In this document: piece after piece, positions 17,887 through 27,308 of the stretch
Layout of the letters: each line of letters starts with the position of its first letter
Numbering within the stretch: position 1 is the stretch's first letter
Assembly (NCBI RefSeq): GCF_947499295.1
Contig: NZ_CANMNP010000001.1
Location: 124,001 to 188,000 of the forward strand
Source of the DNA: an uncultured Roseibium sp.
GTDB lineage: Bacteria; Pseudomonadota; Alphaproteobacteria; Rhizobiales; Stappiaceae
Length of the DNA: 64,000 bases
Direction of reading: 5' to 3'
Made by a program: the position numbers and the translations under genes
The notes under the pieces: generated by a model
Told to the model about the DNA's origin: nothing
Database searches by the model: none
What the model saw: the letters and a program-made list of their open reading frames with translations, nothing else

Positions 17887-19692
17887 TTATTCAGCTGCCT
17901 GGTTTCGGCTCTGGAACTGTAACTCGCAAAGTCGCCGATAGGTACCATCGTGCTCATAAAGCTCATCGTGTGTACCGCTTTCGATGACTTTACCCTGGTC
18001 CATGACATGGATCTTGTAGGCATGACGCACCGTGCTGAGGCGATGGGCAATGACCAGGGTGGTCCGGCCCTGCATCAGAGTTTCAAGAGCCGCTTGAATT
18101 TTTGCCTCAGATTCCGCATCGAGTGCTGAAGTTGCTTCATCAAGCAGCAAGATAGGCGCGTCACGAAGCATGGCTCGTGCGATTGCAATACGCTGGCGCT
18201 GACCACCCGACAGATTGCTGCCTCCTTCGCCGCACCGCGTTTCATACCCTTCCGGCAATCGCGTTATGAATTCATGCGCGTTCGCTGAACGTGCTGCCGC
18301 CTCAATTTCCTCCTCCGTTGCCCCGGCTTTGCCGACAGCAATGTTCTCGCGAACGCTGATATTAAACAGGAAGGAATCTTGACCGACATAGGCAATCTGA
18401 GAGCGCAAAGAGGCAATCTTGAAGGATCTGATATCAACGCCATCAACATGAATGGCACCAGACGCCGGATCGTAAAAACGTTCGATCAGCGCAAAAACGG
18501 TCGACTTGCCGGCACCTGAAGCGCCAACAAGAGCCGTCATTTTGCCCGGCTCGGCAACAAAGCTTGTTCCGGAAAGCGCGGCACTTTCACCATAGGTGAA
18601 GACAACATCCTTCAATTCGATCCGGCCGCCGCTTACCTCAAGGTCCCGGGACGCTTCGGTGTCTTTCATTGCGGGTTCGCGGTCAACGAGCTCATACATG
18701 AGCCGAAGTCCGACGATCTGCTTGCCCAGGTTGACATTCAACCTGGCAAGACGCCGAGCCGGATCATAGGCGAGCAGAAGTGCCGTGATGAAAGAGAACA
18801 GCGCGCCTGGATCCTGATCGAGCTCAATAACTGAATAACCGCCGTAGAAGATCACCAAAGCTATCGCAAAACCGCCGAGTGTATCCATCAGCGGCGACGT
18901 TCTTGCGGTCAGCGATGCGATCTTGTTCGATTGTCTTTGGACTTCAAGGACGCCGACTTCCATGCGCTTACGCATCGCAGGTTCCATGCCAAAGGCCTTG
19001 ACGATACGCACGCCAAGAACCGTTTCCTGCAAGGTGGCCTGGATCTTCGCGCTTGAGACAACCTGACGCTTGACATAGAGCTTGACCCGCCTCACCAGCA
19101 CAGCAACGCCGACGACGGCTGGTGGCATGATGACAAGAGCGAAAACGCTGAGCAGCGGGTTCTGCACGATCATCACGAACACCAGTCCGATCAAGGTCAG
19201 AATATCCCTGCCAAGCGTAACGATAATCAGATCGAGCGTGGTTCTGGCGGCACCGACACCCTGAGCGACCCGCACACCGATTTCCGCGAGCGACATCTTG
19301 TCGAAATAGGTCTGATCCTGGCGCACCAGATGGTCGAACATCCGCCTTTGAAGGTCTGCGACGATGGCGTTCCCGACACGCGCCAGGACGACCATCTGAC
19401 CGAATGTCGAGGCACCTTTGAGCGTGAATATGAGAAGGACAGCCAGAGCGATGACATAGACCATGGTGGAGTCTTTGTTGACAAAGACTTCGTTGACGAC
19501 GTCACGCATGATCCAGGCGCTTGCCGCCGTTGTCGCCGCGATCATGGCCATGAAAACGAAGGCAACGAGATATTTCGGGATATAGGTTCTGAAATTCTCG
19601 CTGAACAGCCGCTTGATCAGCTGAACCGTGCCGTTCGGGTCCGTCCAGGTCTTCGATTTAAACGGGTTTCGCACGCCGCTTTGCCTTTTCAT
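17887..19692 (-). CDS. ABC exporter, fused permease and ATPase (MsbA-like)
   Basis: A half-transporter of 601 residues. Six TM helices span about residues 35-320 (ABC_membrane domain, first helix YLVAFVFMAMIAATTAA). The nucleotide-binding domain has Walker A GASGAGKST (about 392-400), the signature LSGGQRQR (about 497), Walker B ILLLDEATSALD and the H-loop VIAHRLSTV. It should dimerise in the inner membrane. Family members export lipid A, glucans, peptides or drugs; MsbA-like is the nearest label I can give, and the substrate is uncertain. It lies 107 bases downstream of aspS on the same strand, with GC-rich hairpins between, so it is probably transcribed separately. Confidence 0.88.
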   Translation of the reverse strand: MKRQSGVRNPFKSKTWTDPNGTVQLIKRLFSENFRTYIPKYLVAFVFMAMIAATTAASAWIMRDVVNEVFVNKDSTMVYVIALAVLLIFTLKGASTFGQMVVLARVGNAIVADLQRRMFDHLVRQDQTYFDKMSLAEIGVRVAQGVGAARTTLDLIIVTLGRDILTLIGLVFVMIVQNPLLSVFALVIMPPAVVGVAVLVRRVKLYVKRQVVSSAKIQATLQETVLGVRIVKAFGMEPAMRKRMEVGVLEVQRQSNKIASLTARTSPLMDTLGGFAIALVIFYGGYSVIELDQDPGALFSFITALLLAYDPARRLARLNVNLGKQIVGLRLMYELVDREPAMKDTEASRDLEVSGGRIELKDVVFTYGESAALSGTSFVAEPGKMTALVGASGAGKSTVFALIERFYDPASGAIHVDGVDIRSFKIASLRSQIAYVGQDSFLFNISVRENIAVGKAGATEEEIEAAARSANAHEFITRLPEGYETRCGEGGSNLSGGQRQRIAIARAMLRDAPILLLDEATSALDAESEAKIQAALETLMQGRTTLVIAHRLSTVRHAYKIHVMDQGKVIESGTHDELYEHDGTYRRLCELQFQSRNQAAE

Positions 19693-19712
19693 GGGGCTTT
19701 AGCCCGACTGAA

Positions 19713-19737
19713 GCGGGGCCGTCCCTACCGGCCCCGC
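19713..19737 (-). terminator. GC-rich hairpin downstream of aspS
   Basis: GCGGGGCCG and CGGCCCCGC form a perfect 9-bp stem around a 7-base loop. A second hairpin (CCCTCT / AGAGGG, 19741-19759) lies next to it. Both are between the aspS stop codon and the ABC exporter start on the minus strand; no T run follows, so termination is only probable. Confidence 0.5.
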
Positions 19738-19799
19738 AGTCCCTCTCGTTGCTAGAGGGGTACTCTTAAAGTGCGGTTTCCTGCAAGTCGCCCCTTTGC

Positions 19800-21581
19800 C
19801 TAAGCTTCTGGCAAATTAAGGCGCAAATGCAAATCTCGGAGCTGCGCAGGCGTCGCGTCGCTTGGCGCACTCATCATCAGATCTTCCGCTTTCTGGTTCA
19901 TCGGGAAGAGCATGACTTCGCGGATATTGGCTTCATCCGCAAGCAGCATCACCATGCGGTCGATACCGGCTGCGCAACCTCCGTGCGGCGGAGCACCATA
20001 CTGGAACGCGTTGACCATGCCACCGAACCGGTTGTTGACTTCCTCAGCAGGATATCCAGCAATCTCGAACGCTTTGTACATGATTTCCGGCTTGTGGTTC
20101 CGGATGGCACCGGAAACGAGTTCGTGACCGTTGCAGGACAGATCGTATTGCCAGCCAAGAACTTCCAGCGGGTCGCCTGCCAGCGCTTCCATGCCGCCTT
20201 GCGGCATGGAGAAAGGGTTGTGCTCAAAGTCGATCTCGCCGGTTTCCTCATCCCGTTCATAGATTGGGAAGTCGACAATCCAGGCAAACTCAAATCGCTC
20301 CTTGTCGGTATGACCGAGTTCCTCACCGATGATGACACGCGCTTTCGCGGCAACGGCGGTGAACTGCTTCGGCTTGCCGCCCAGGAAAAAGGCCGCGTCG
20401 CCGACCTCAAGACCCAGCTGAACACGAATGGCTTCCGTGCGCTCCGGACCAATGTTCTTGGCAAGCGGACCAGCGGCCTCCATGGATCCGTCTTCGGCCT
20501 TGCGCCAGAAGATGTATCCCATGCCAGGAAGGCCTTCGCCCTGCGCGAACTTGTTCATGCGGTCGCAGAACTTGCGGCTGCCGCCTTTCGGTGCCGGAAT
20601 GGCACGAATCTCGGTTCCCGGCTGCTCCAGGAGATTTGCAAAGATTGCAAAGCCCGATCCGGCGAAATGCTCAGATACAATCTGCATCTTGATCGGGTTT
20701 CTGAGGTCCGGCTTGTCTGTGCCGTACCAGAGTGCGGAATCCTTGTAGGAAATCTGCGGCCAGTTGCGGTTGACCGGTCGTCCCTTTCCGAAACGCTCGA
20801 AACATCCTGCAATCACCGGCTCGATTGTGTCGAAGACTTCCTGCTGGGTAACGAACGACATTTCCATGTCGAGCTGATAAAAATCGGTCGGCGACCGATC
20901 AGCACGCGGGTCCTCGTCCCGGAAACACGGGGCAATCTGGAAGTATTTGTCAAAGCCGGAAACCATCAGCAGCTGCTTGAACTGCTGAGGAGCTTGCGGG
21001 AGCGCGTAGAACTTTCCCGGATGCAGACGAGACGGCACCAGAAAGTCACGCGCACCTTCCGGCGAAGAAGCCGTGATAATCGGTGTCTGGAATTCGTTGA
21101 AGCCGATATCCCACATGCGATCCCGAAGATCACGCACCACGTTCGACCGCAGGATCATGTTGTCGTGCAGCTTTTCGCGGCGCAAATCGAGGAACCGGTA
21201 CTTCAGACGAACTTCTTCCGGGTAGTCCAGCTCACCAAAAACGGGCAGCGGCAGTTCCTTGGCCGAACCGAGTACTTCCATTTCGCGGATGAAGACTTCG
21301 ATTTCACCTGTCGGCAGCTCGGAATTGATGGTTTCGTCTGTCCGCTTCTTAACATTGCCGTCGATGCGGATGCACCATTCGGAGCGAACCGTCTCGGCAA
21401 GTCCAAAGGCGTCCGAATCAGGGTCAACGACGCACTGTGTCATGCCGTAATGATCGCGCAAATCGATGAACAGCACCCCGCCATGATCTCGGACCCGGTG
21501 GACCCAGCCGGAAAGACGGATGGTCTGGCCTTCGTCGGTCAGACGGAGATCACCGCACGTGTGACTACGGTAGGGGTGCAT
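19800..21581 (-). CDS. aspS: aspartyl-tRNA synthetase
   Basis: Class IIb synthetase of 593 residues, the full bacterial length, charging tRNA-Asp (and in organisms with GatCAB often also tRNA-Asn). The N-terminal OB-fold anticodon domain begins [14 protein letters not shown] and includes [19 protein letters not shown]. The class II core follows: FLDLRREKL and [25 protein letters not shown] around residues 140-185, [25 protein letters not shown] (motif 2), the bacterial GAD insertion and the motif 3 [12 protein letters not shown] near the C terminus. The start is the ATG giving MHPYRSHT. The opposite strand is also open over this gene but encodes nothing recognisable. Confidence 0.97.
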   Translation of the reverse strand: MHPYRSHTCGDLRLTDEGQTIRLSGWVHRVRDHGGVLFIDLRDHYGMTQCVVDPDSDAFGLAETVRSEWCIRIDGNVKKRTDETINSELPTGEIEVFIREMEVLGSAKELPLPVFGELDYPEEVRLKYRFLDLRREKLHDNMILRSNVVRDLRDRMWDIGFNEFQTPIITASSPEGARDFLVPSRLHPGKFYALPQAPQQFKQLLMVSGFDKYFQIAPCFRDEDPRADRSPTDFYQLDMEMSFVTQQEVFDTIEPVIAGCFERFGKGRPVNRNWPQISYKDSALWYGTDKPDLRNPIKMQIVSEHFAGSGFAIFANLLEQPGTEIRAIPAPKGGSRKFCDRMNKFAQGEGLPGMGYIFWRKAEDGSMEAAGPLAKNIGPERTEAIRVQLGLEVGDAAFFLGGKPKQFTAVAAKARVIIGEELGHTDKERFEFAWIVDFPIYERDEETGEIDFEHNPFSMPQGGMEALAGDPLEVLGWQYDLSCNGHELVSGAIRNHKPEIMYKAFEIAGYPAEEVNNRFGGMVNAFQYGAPPHGGCAAGIDRMVMLLADEANIREVMLFPMNQKAEDLMMSAPSDATPAQLRDLHLRLNLPEA

Positions 21582-21761
21582 TCTTGTTCCTCAACATTCT
21601 TCTTGGCATAGAAAATCATTACGGCCCGCCAGAGGCAGGCCGTGTCGGGCTGCACAAGCCATGTTGCGGAGCGAAAGTCAAGGGAGACACGGCCGTGGCC
21701 CCCGGGAGTTCCTGATCGTTTACCTCACAGCTTTCTCGCTGCTAAGTCTATTCCCGTCTTC

Positions 21762-22094
21762 TCACTCTTGCTGACGCTGTTCCAGGTATTCACGGGACCA
21801 GTCTTCCAACAGGTCCAGAATTGGCTTCAGCCTTCTGCCATGTGAACTCAAGCTGTATTCCACCTTGGGCGGAACCTGAGCATAGACTTTCCGTTCGATG
21901 ATACCGCTCTCTTCGAGTTCCCGCAGCTGCTTGGTGAGCATGCGTTGTGAAATCGATGGAATCATCCTGTGCAACTCGTTGAAACGAATGGTTTTCCGGC
22001 AAATGCACCAGAGGATCATGCCCTTCCACTTCCCGCCGATAACGCCTAGTGCAGTTTCGGTCGGGCAAAACATCGGATCGGTCAGCGTTCCCAT
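21762..22094 (-). CDS. HxlR-family transcriptional regulator
   Basis: A 110-residue winged-helix regulator. The family signature is complete: a Cys near the N terminus in FCPTETALGVIGGKWKGMILW, RFNELHRMIPSISQRMLTKQLRELE and a final VEYSLSSHGRRLKPILDLL. In several HxlR/YodB-type regulators the equivalent N-terminal cysteine reacts with quinones or other electrophiles. ATG 22094 has GGGAC 6 bases upstream; a TTG 12 bases earlier is less likely. It is divergent from an Old Yellow Enzyme gene 112 bases away, the classical partner of such regulators, so it probably represses that gene. Confidence 0.9.
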   Translation of the reverse strand: MGTLTDPMFCPTETALGVIGGKWKGMILWCICRKTIRFNELHRMIPSISQRMLTKQLRELEESGIIERKVYAQVPPKVEYSLSSHGRRLKPILDLLEDWSREYLEQRQQE

Positions 22095-22206
22095 AACAAG
22101 TCCCAATAGTTACCCTTTTGTATGTATATGCCAAAATATTGCGTACTTGTCAGAAAATCATGCGCTTTCTACCTCTTGAGCATCACGTTCAACAGACGGA
22201 AAAATC

Positions 22207-23319
22207 ATGTCCGACCAATCTGCACTCCTGAGTCCGGCAACTATCGGGTCAAAATCATTTTCAAACCGACTGGTGCTTGCTCCCATGTCACGCGCATCCG
22301 CTAAACCGGATGGTACTCCAACGCGTGAAATGGCCAACTACTACGCTGACTTTTCGCGCGGTGGGTTTGGTTTACTGATCGCTGAAGGAGCTTTCGTGGA
22401 CGACATCTGTTCGCAGTGTTACGGCAATCAGCCCGGCCTTGTAACCAACAGTCATGAGGCTGGCTGGCAGACCGTTGTCGAAGCTGTCAAACGGGAAAAT
22501 GGCAAGATCATACTGCAGCTCATTCATGCCGGTGCGGTGTCGCAATCCGTAGAGACGACCTTTGCGCCTTCGCCTGTGCGCCCCAGGGGTCAAATGCTGC
22601 AAGGGTATGGGCCCCGACAAGGACACTATGATGTGCCCCGTGAGCTGTCGGTGAATGACATTCTTTCAATAGGTTCCGCCTTCGTTGAGGCAACCATGCG
22701 GGCAGAAGCCGCAGGCTTCGATGGCGTGGAGATCCACTGCGCGAACGGATACCTCCTTGATCAGTTCCTCACACCGGAAACAAATCTTCGCAGCGATACT
22801 TATGGCGGGAAGCTTGAAAATCGACTGCGACTGACAACCGACATTTTATCGATGGCTCAACAAAGAGCCTCACCGGACTTTATCGTCGGTGTGCGCTTGT
22901 CCCAGGCCAAGGCAACCGTTCAGGACTATTTCTGGCCGAACGGCCTCGAAGATGCCCGCGTGATATTCAGCGAGGTTGCTGAAGCTGGAGCGGACTACAT
23001 TCACCTTGCAAGCGAAAAAGGCGGATACACCTATCACAGTACAGCAAAGACAGGTGAGAACCTCACGGCCTTTGCACGCAGCTTGACGGGCCTGCCTGTC
23101 ATTGCCAATGGCGGGCTTCAGGACATTGGTTTGGCGAACCAAATCATTGAAGACCAGCTCGCGGACTTTGTGTCCATCGGCAAGTCGGCCATGCTTAACC
23201 CAGACCTTCCGAAAAAGATTGCATCAGGTGCGCCACTTCGCGATTTCACGTTCGACATGTTCAAGTACGGAGTCTCGGTCAATGCACAGCTCAAATGGGA
23301 GGCTGAACAGCACGCATGA
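22207..23319 (+). CDS. Old Yellow Enzyme-family FMN oxidoreductase (alkene reductase)
   Basis: A 370-residue TIM-barrel flavoenzyme that reduces activated C=C bonds of enones, quinones or nitro compounds with NAD(P)H. FMN-binding NRLVLAPMSRAS is at residues 20-31. GVEIHCANGYLLDQFL (about 177-192) contains the His and Asn that bind the substrate carbonyl; TNLRSDTYGGKLENR and IANGGL, then VSIGKSAMLNPDLP complete the fold. It closely follows NemA-type alkene reductases. It is divergent from the HxlR regulator, suggesting induction by electrophiles. A 10-bp hairpin follows 55 bases after the stop codon. Confidence 0.92.
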   Translation: MSDQSALLSPATIGSKSFSNRLVLAPMSRASAKPDGTPTREMANYYADFSRGGFGLLIAEGAFVDDICSQCYGNQPGLVTNSHEAGWQTVVEAVKRENGKIILQLIHAGAVSQSVETTFAPSPVRPRGQMLQGYGPRQGHYDVPRELSVNDILSIGSAFVEATMRAEAAGFDGVEIHCANGYLLDQFLTPETNLRSDTYGGKLENRLRLTTDILSMAQQRASPDFIVGVRLSQAKATVQDYFWPNGLEDARVIFSEVAEAGADYIHLASEKGGYTYHSTAKTGENLTAFARSLTGLPVIANGGLQDIGLANQIIEDQLADFVSIGKSAMLNPDLPKKIASGAPLRDFTFDMFKYGVSVNAQLKWEAEQHA

Positions 23320-23374
23320 CGCAATCCGCAAACTTGTTCACACACGTTTTGCGGTTTGTCGCCCAGGATCACAC

Positions 23375-23398
23375 TTGCCCCGGATTTTTCCGGGGCAA
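23375..23398 (+). terminator. hairpin downstream of the Old Yellow Enzyme gene
   Basis: TTGCCCCGGA and TCCGGGGCAA form a perfect 10-bp stem with a TTTT loop. No T run follows, but its place 55 bases after the stop codon fits a terminator. The rest of 23320-23618 holds nothing I can support. Confidence 0.55.
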
Positions 23399-23618
23399 TG
23401 CTGTCATGCCTTACATCCATGCGAAAAACACGGCGGCTATCACAAAAGGAAGACGACACGTTCAGCTTGGAAAGCTCCAGACCGATAGGCTCGCAGCTCT
23501 GTTAAATTCATCGCCGCTCCTACCGGGATTGCGATGAGCACCAAGGCATTTCAGATACAATCGAAATCGCTTTCCGCGACTCAGCGGTCAGATGATTACG
23601 CGGCAAAACCAGAAAGCC

Positions 23619-24245
23619 CTACGTATCCACCGCCTGAAGAAGTGGATGCCATTGGCCACGGATTTCATGGGACTTGTTGTCCATCACATCAAAGACACCT
23701 GTCCCCGCGGCTGCGTGACGCGCATAAAGAACACGATCGGAAATTCTGGCCAACAGCGGGTAGCCCTTCTTTGAGAGGGTCTGTTCAAGGTCGGCGACCT
23801 GTGTTGACCGCCTGTTGATTCGATTGGCCACCACGAGAATCTCAGCTTTGCCTTTCCGAACACGTTTGATATCCGAAATTCCGTCGAGGAATTTCAGTGT
23901 TGCATTCCAGTCAAACGCGCTTGCCAGAACCGGGACCACAATGTCGGTTGCTTCGGCAATCAGGTTCTTGGCAAGTTCAGATCTCAGGCCTCCCGGCCCG
24001 TCGATCACAATCGCATCCAGGTTCTTGTCCTTTTCTCCAATCGCGCTTTCTTTTGTCCAATTCAAAGCTTCAATCTTGTTGAGATGTTTGGGACGGCGTT
24101 TCACCCAAGCCAATGCGGATTTCTGACGATCCGCATCGGCGAGCGCTACATCTTCGCCGCGGGCGGCGAGTGCAACGGCGAGATTCGTGGCGACGGTTGT
24201 CTTCCCGCAGCCCCCTTTGGAATTCACCACAAGTATCTTGCGCAT
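23619..24245 (-). CDS. orphan ParA/MinD-family ATPase
   Basis: A 208-residue ParA-type ATPase. The deviant Walker A SKGGCGKTT with its signature first lysine is at residues 8-16, DADRQKSALAW (about 37-47) replaces the usual DxDPQ, and the Walker B-like IVIDGPGGL follows near residue 82. The family segregates plasmids or chromosomes or positions protein cargo by binding DNA or membrane. No ParB, centromere-like repeat or cargo gene is adjacent, so it is not a standard partition cassette. ATG 24245 has GGGAAG 5 bases upstream. It stands alone, divergent from rnd and convergent with the Old Yellow Enzyme gene. Confidence 0.85.
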   Translation of the reverse strand: MRKILVVNSKGGCGKTTVATNLAVALAARGEDVALADADRQKSALAWVKRRPKHLNKIEALNWTKESAIGEKDKNLDAIVIDGPGGLRSELAKNLIAEATDIVVPVLASAFDWNATLKFLDGISDIKRVRKGKAEILVVANRINRRSTQVADLEQTLSKKGYPLLARISDRVLYARHAAAGTGVFDVMDNKSHEIRGQWHPLLQAVDT

Positions 24246-24388
24246 ATACACTTCCCAGTCCCGACAGGTTTTGCTTCAGCTCATGTCAACATAGGCGCAC
24301 ATTTTGCGCCTTTTCAAGTAGAGTGCTGTCCAAAAATGCCATTTCGTGGCGACAAAGCGGCAGAACTCAGGTATAGCTGAACGTCACC

Positions 24389-25573
24389 ATGCATGTGATT
24401 ACAAAAACAAAAGACCTCGCCGCTGCCTGCCAGCGCCTTGCAGCAAATGACTACGTTACGGTAGACACGGAATTTCTCCGTGAAACCACTTTCTGGCCCA
24501 AGCTCTGCGTTATTCAGATGGCTGGACCAGATATGGCCTTCATAGTCGATGCGCTTTCCGAAGGGCTTGATCTGGAACCCTTTTTCGAGCTCATGCGTGA
24601 TGCAAGCGTGACCAAGGTGTTCCACGCAGCGCGTCAAGATATTGAAATCATCTACCACCTGGGCGAACTCATCCCGGCCCCTCTGTTCGACACTCAGGTC
24701 GCAGCGATGGTGTGTGGCTTTGGCGACTCAATTTCATACGATCAACTTATCTACAAGGTTACCGGTGCCCGGATTGACAAGTCCTCCCGTTTCACTGACT
24801 GGGCCCGGCGTCCTCTTACAAACAAGCAGCTTGACTATGCACTTGCCGACGTCACCCATCTACGGGACGCCTATCAGTTCCTGAAGGCGAACCTGGCCGA
24901 ACAAAACCGCAGTCACTGGGTTCAGGACGAAATGGAGGTGCTGACGTCTGTCACCACCTACAGAACCGTTCCAGAACAGGCATGGAAACGGCTGAAGCTT
25001 CGGGTGCGCAAGCCCATCGAATTGGCCGTTATGATGGAAGTTGCAGCCTGGCGTGAACGGGAAGCCCAGTCCCGAAATGTGCCGCGCAGCCGGGTTGTGA
25101 AGGACGATGCAATCTACGAGCTTGCTGCACAGCAGCCACAGGACACTGAAGCGCTCGGCCGTTTGAGAACCATTCCCCGAGGTTTTGAGCGTTCCAAATC
25201 GGCCGACGAGATCCTGAAGTCCGTTCGCAAAGCGCTTGCTCTTCCAAAAGAAAAATTGCCAACATTGCCCAAGGGTCGCCAAGCGCCTGACGGATCTGCG
25301 GCGGCGGTCGACCTTTTGAAAGTCCTTTTAAAGCTTGTCAGCGAGGCCAATGGCGTTGCCGCCAAGGTGATCGCAACAGTCGATGATCTTGAGAAGATCG
25401 CGGCGGACGATGCTGCGGACGTTGCCGCCATGAAAGGATGGCGCCGGGAGCTCTTCGGAGAAACCGCTTTGAAACTTAAGCGCGGCGAAGTCGCCCTTGC
25501 GTTCCAGAACCGTCAGATTGTCGCTCTCGATCAACCAGCTCCGGCTGAGCCCAAAAGGCAAGCGGCGGAATAA
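24389..25573 (+). CDS. rnd: ribonuclease D
   Basis: A 394-residue 3'-5' exoribonuclease of the DEDDy family that trims tRNA and other stable RNA precursors. Exo I is VTVDTEFLRETTFWP (residues about 23-37), Exo II contains KVFHAARQDIEII (His-x-x-x-Asp), and Exo III is LDYALADVTHLRDAY with the catalytic Tyr and Asp. An HRDC domain (about 205-290, IELAVMMEVAAWREREAQ and VVKDDAIYELA) follows. The length is normal. It is convergent with ppx; hairpins at 25586-25608 and 25692-25712 lie between them. Confidence 0.95.
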   Translation: MHVITKTKDLAAACQRLAANDYVTVDTEFLRETTFWPKLCVIQMAGPDMAFIVDALSEGLDLEPFFELMRDASVTKVFHAARQDIEIIYHLGELIPAPLFDTQVAAMVCGFGDSISYDQLIYKVTGARIDKSSRFTDWARRPLTNKQLDYALADVTHLRDAYQFLKANLAEQNRSHWVQDEMEVLTSVTTYRTVPEQAWKRLKLRVRKPIELAVMMEVAAWREREAQSRNVPRSRVVKDDAIYELAAQQPQDTEALGRLRTIPRGFERSKSADEILKSVRKALALPKEKLPTLPKGRQAPDGSAAAVDLLKVLLKLVSEANGVAAKVIATVDDLEKIAADDAADVAAMKGWRRELFGETALKLKRGEVALAFQNRQIVALDQPAPAEPKRQAAE

Positions 25574-25585
25574 GCCGCCGAACGC

Positions 25586-25608
25586 TGTGCCGTCCTACGA
25601 ACGGCACA
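25586..25608 (+). terminator. hairpin downstream of rnd
   Basis: TGTGCCGT and ACGGCACA pair perfectly around a 7-base loop, 12 bases after the rnd stop codon. A second perfect hairpin, GATCGGCC / GGCCGATC, lies at 25692-25712. Neither has a T run. Confidence 0.45.
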
Positions 25609-25777
25609 AGACCTAGACGGCCTATACCAACCTCAGCAAAATAGAACCTATTCGATGGATTTTCGGGTTCGCCGGCAAGGAGTGGCGCGCAGATCGGCCT
25701 GGTTGGCCGATCAAGCGGCGTGACGCAGTCCGGTGGACCTGAAAAACTACCTGAGGCCGCGACATGAGAGTGCGTTC

Positions 25778-27307
25778 CTATTTGTTTAGGCCGGTATCAA
25801 TCTCAACTGTGGCGCTGATTGCCTTGCCAAGTTGAGCTGCACGCTTTCGCAGGCGTTCGCCCTCTAGATCCGCTAGTTTCTTGCCAAGGTCGAGCGAAAT
25901 GCCTCCCGCGATGGATGAGATACCCACTTGCGGTAGCGTGCCAGCCATGGAGGCGCTCAGGAGCGATGCAACACGCAGCGTTGCACCCAGTACCTTGGCT
26001 CGAATACGCAGTCGGTCCGTGAACAGCTGCCGGATCACGGAAGACAGAGCTCCTTCTCTCAAGCCCTGGTGCCGGTAAAAGACAGCCGCCGCCAGATACG
26101 CCCGGCTCGCATGATCCAGCCCGACAAACGAGGCGTTGGAAATAATGTTCAAACTCTGCTCGCCACGATAGTCCGGATGTGCGCGCCAGCCGATGTCGGA
26201 CAAAAGGCAGGCGGCGTGACGCAAGCGTGTCTCGTTGGCGGTTTCCTCGATCTCCAGAACCTTGAACAGCTTGTCTGTCCAGGCAATCAACTCCTCTGCA
26301 TGCTCTGGCGATCGGGCACGCAAGACACAAAGTTCACGTGCTGCCTCGATGACAGGATCCTGGGACTGCATGTCTGCAGGCAAGGTTTCGTGCAGGAGAC
26401 CTTCGCGCACTCCGGTGGCCGAGAAAATCACCCGCTCGGCCTTCATGGCCGTCAACACCTGTTCCAGTACCACTGCACCGATCGGCACAAGCGGTCGGCG
26501 CTGTTTAGAGATGATTTCCCCTTTGTCGACGCCGTCCAGATTAGGCACTGCAACCTTGCGGCAGAACTCGATCGCCTCTTCCGCAGCAATTTCGTAATTG
26601 TGCATAACGTGCAAGGGATAGTCATTCTGCATCAAATGCAGCCGCCCCAAAGATCGCCAAGTTCCACCAACCGCGTAAAAGGTGCGTTCACCGGGGGCAA
26701 GATCCGGCCAGTCGTAATCGCTCAATGCTGCTTCGGCAATCTTCACTGCTTTGGGTATCTTGCCATCCGCTTCTTCGGAAAGACGCAATCCGCCAAGCGG
26801 GAAAGTGGACCCTTTCCCCGGCAGGTTCTTGTCGATCTCAACGAGTTCCAGGCTGCCGCCACCCATATCGCCGACAAGTCCCCGAGGCTGCCAGAAGCCG
26901 GCGATCACGCCGAGGGCCGAGTAGTAGGCCTCTTCATTTCCGTCAAGAATACGGACCGGCGATTTCAGGAAGGCTTCAACTTCGCTCACAAACTCAGCGC
27001 CATTGGCCGCATCCCGCGCCGCGGCAGTTGCAACGACGTAGGTCTCCTGACACCCAGTGTGCTCGATCAATGCTTTGAAGCGGGCCAGTTCGTTCAAGGC
27101 CAGGTTCACGGAATCGTCCGCCAAGCGCCCTGTTGCAGCAACCCCTCGCCCCAACCCGGCAAGCAGCTTTTCGTTGAAAAGCATGGTGGGAGTGCGGGCC
27201 TTGCGTTCGTAAATCACGAGACGCACGGAATTTGAGCCGATGTCCACAACCGCGATCGGTCCGGACCCGTTGAGCCGACCTCGTGCCGGCTGAAACTGGG
27301 CGTTCAT
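25778..27307 (-). CDS. ppx: exopolyphosphatase (Ppx/GppA family)
   Basis: A 509-residue enzyme that removes phosphate from the ends of polyphosphate and may also act on pppGpp. The actin-like fold motifs are clear: phosphate-1 loop VVDIGSNSVRLVIYE (residues about 18-32), GNEEAYYSALG with the catalytic Glu, and phosphate-2 VGDMGGGSLELVEI. The C-terminal half (about 310-509) is an HD-like helical domain of the longer proteobacterial form. The start ATG 27307 lies one base after the ppk1 stop codon and has GAGG 5 bases upstream, so the two genes are translationally close and oppose each other biochemically (polyP made, polyP degraded). Confidence 0.93.
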   Translation of the reverse strand: MNAQFQPARGRLNGSGPIAVVDIGSNSVRLVIYERKARTPTMLFNEKLLAGLGRGVAATGRLADDSVNLALNELARFKALIEHTGCQETYVVATAAARDAANGAEFVSEVEAFLKSPVRILDGNEEAYYSALGVIAGFWQPRGLVGDMGGGSLELVEIDKNLPGKGSTFPLGGLRLSEEADGKIPKAVKIAEAALSDYDWPDLAPGERTFYAVGGTWRSLGRLHLMQNDYPLHVMHNYEIAAEEAIEFCRKVAVPNLDGVDKGEIISKQRRPLVPIGAVVLEQVLTAMKAERVIFSATGVREGLLHETLPADMQSQDPVIEAARELCVLRARSPEHAEELIAWTDKLFKVLEIEETANETRLRHAACLLSDIGWRAHPDYRGEQSLNIISNASFVGLDHASRAYLAAAVFYRHQGLREGALSSVIRQLFTDRLRIRAKVLGATLRVASLLSASMAGTLPQVGISSIAGGISLDLGKKLADLEGERLRKRAAQLGKAISATVEIDTGLNK

Positions 27308-27308
27308 A

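Noticed and set aside
19700-19780. possible tRNA or structured RNA between aspS and the ABC exporter
   Set aside because: There are two GC-rich hairpins but no acceptor, T-arm or anticodon pattern; better explained as transcription termination.
19827-21611. 594-codon open frame on the plus strand across aspS
   Set aside because: It is the exact antisense of the full-length aspS gene. Its translation shows no domain or signal and has unusual composition; high-GC third positions make such shadows common.
23316-23537. 73-codon frame whose ATG overlaps the Old Yellow Enzyme stop codon
   Set aside because: No ribosome binding site of note, no recognisable protein, and a perfect 10-bp terminator-like hairpin lies inside it.
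26069-27235. 388-codon plus-strand frame across ppx
   Set aside because: Antisense of a complete ppx with all motifs; no ribosome binding site or recognisable protein.
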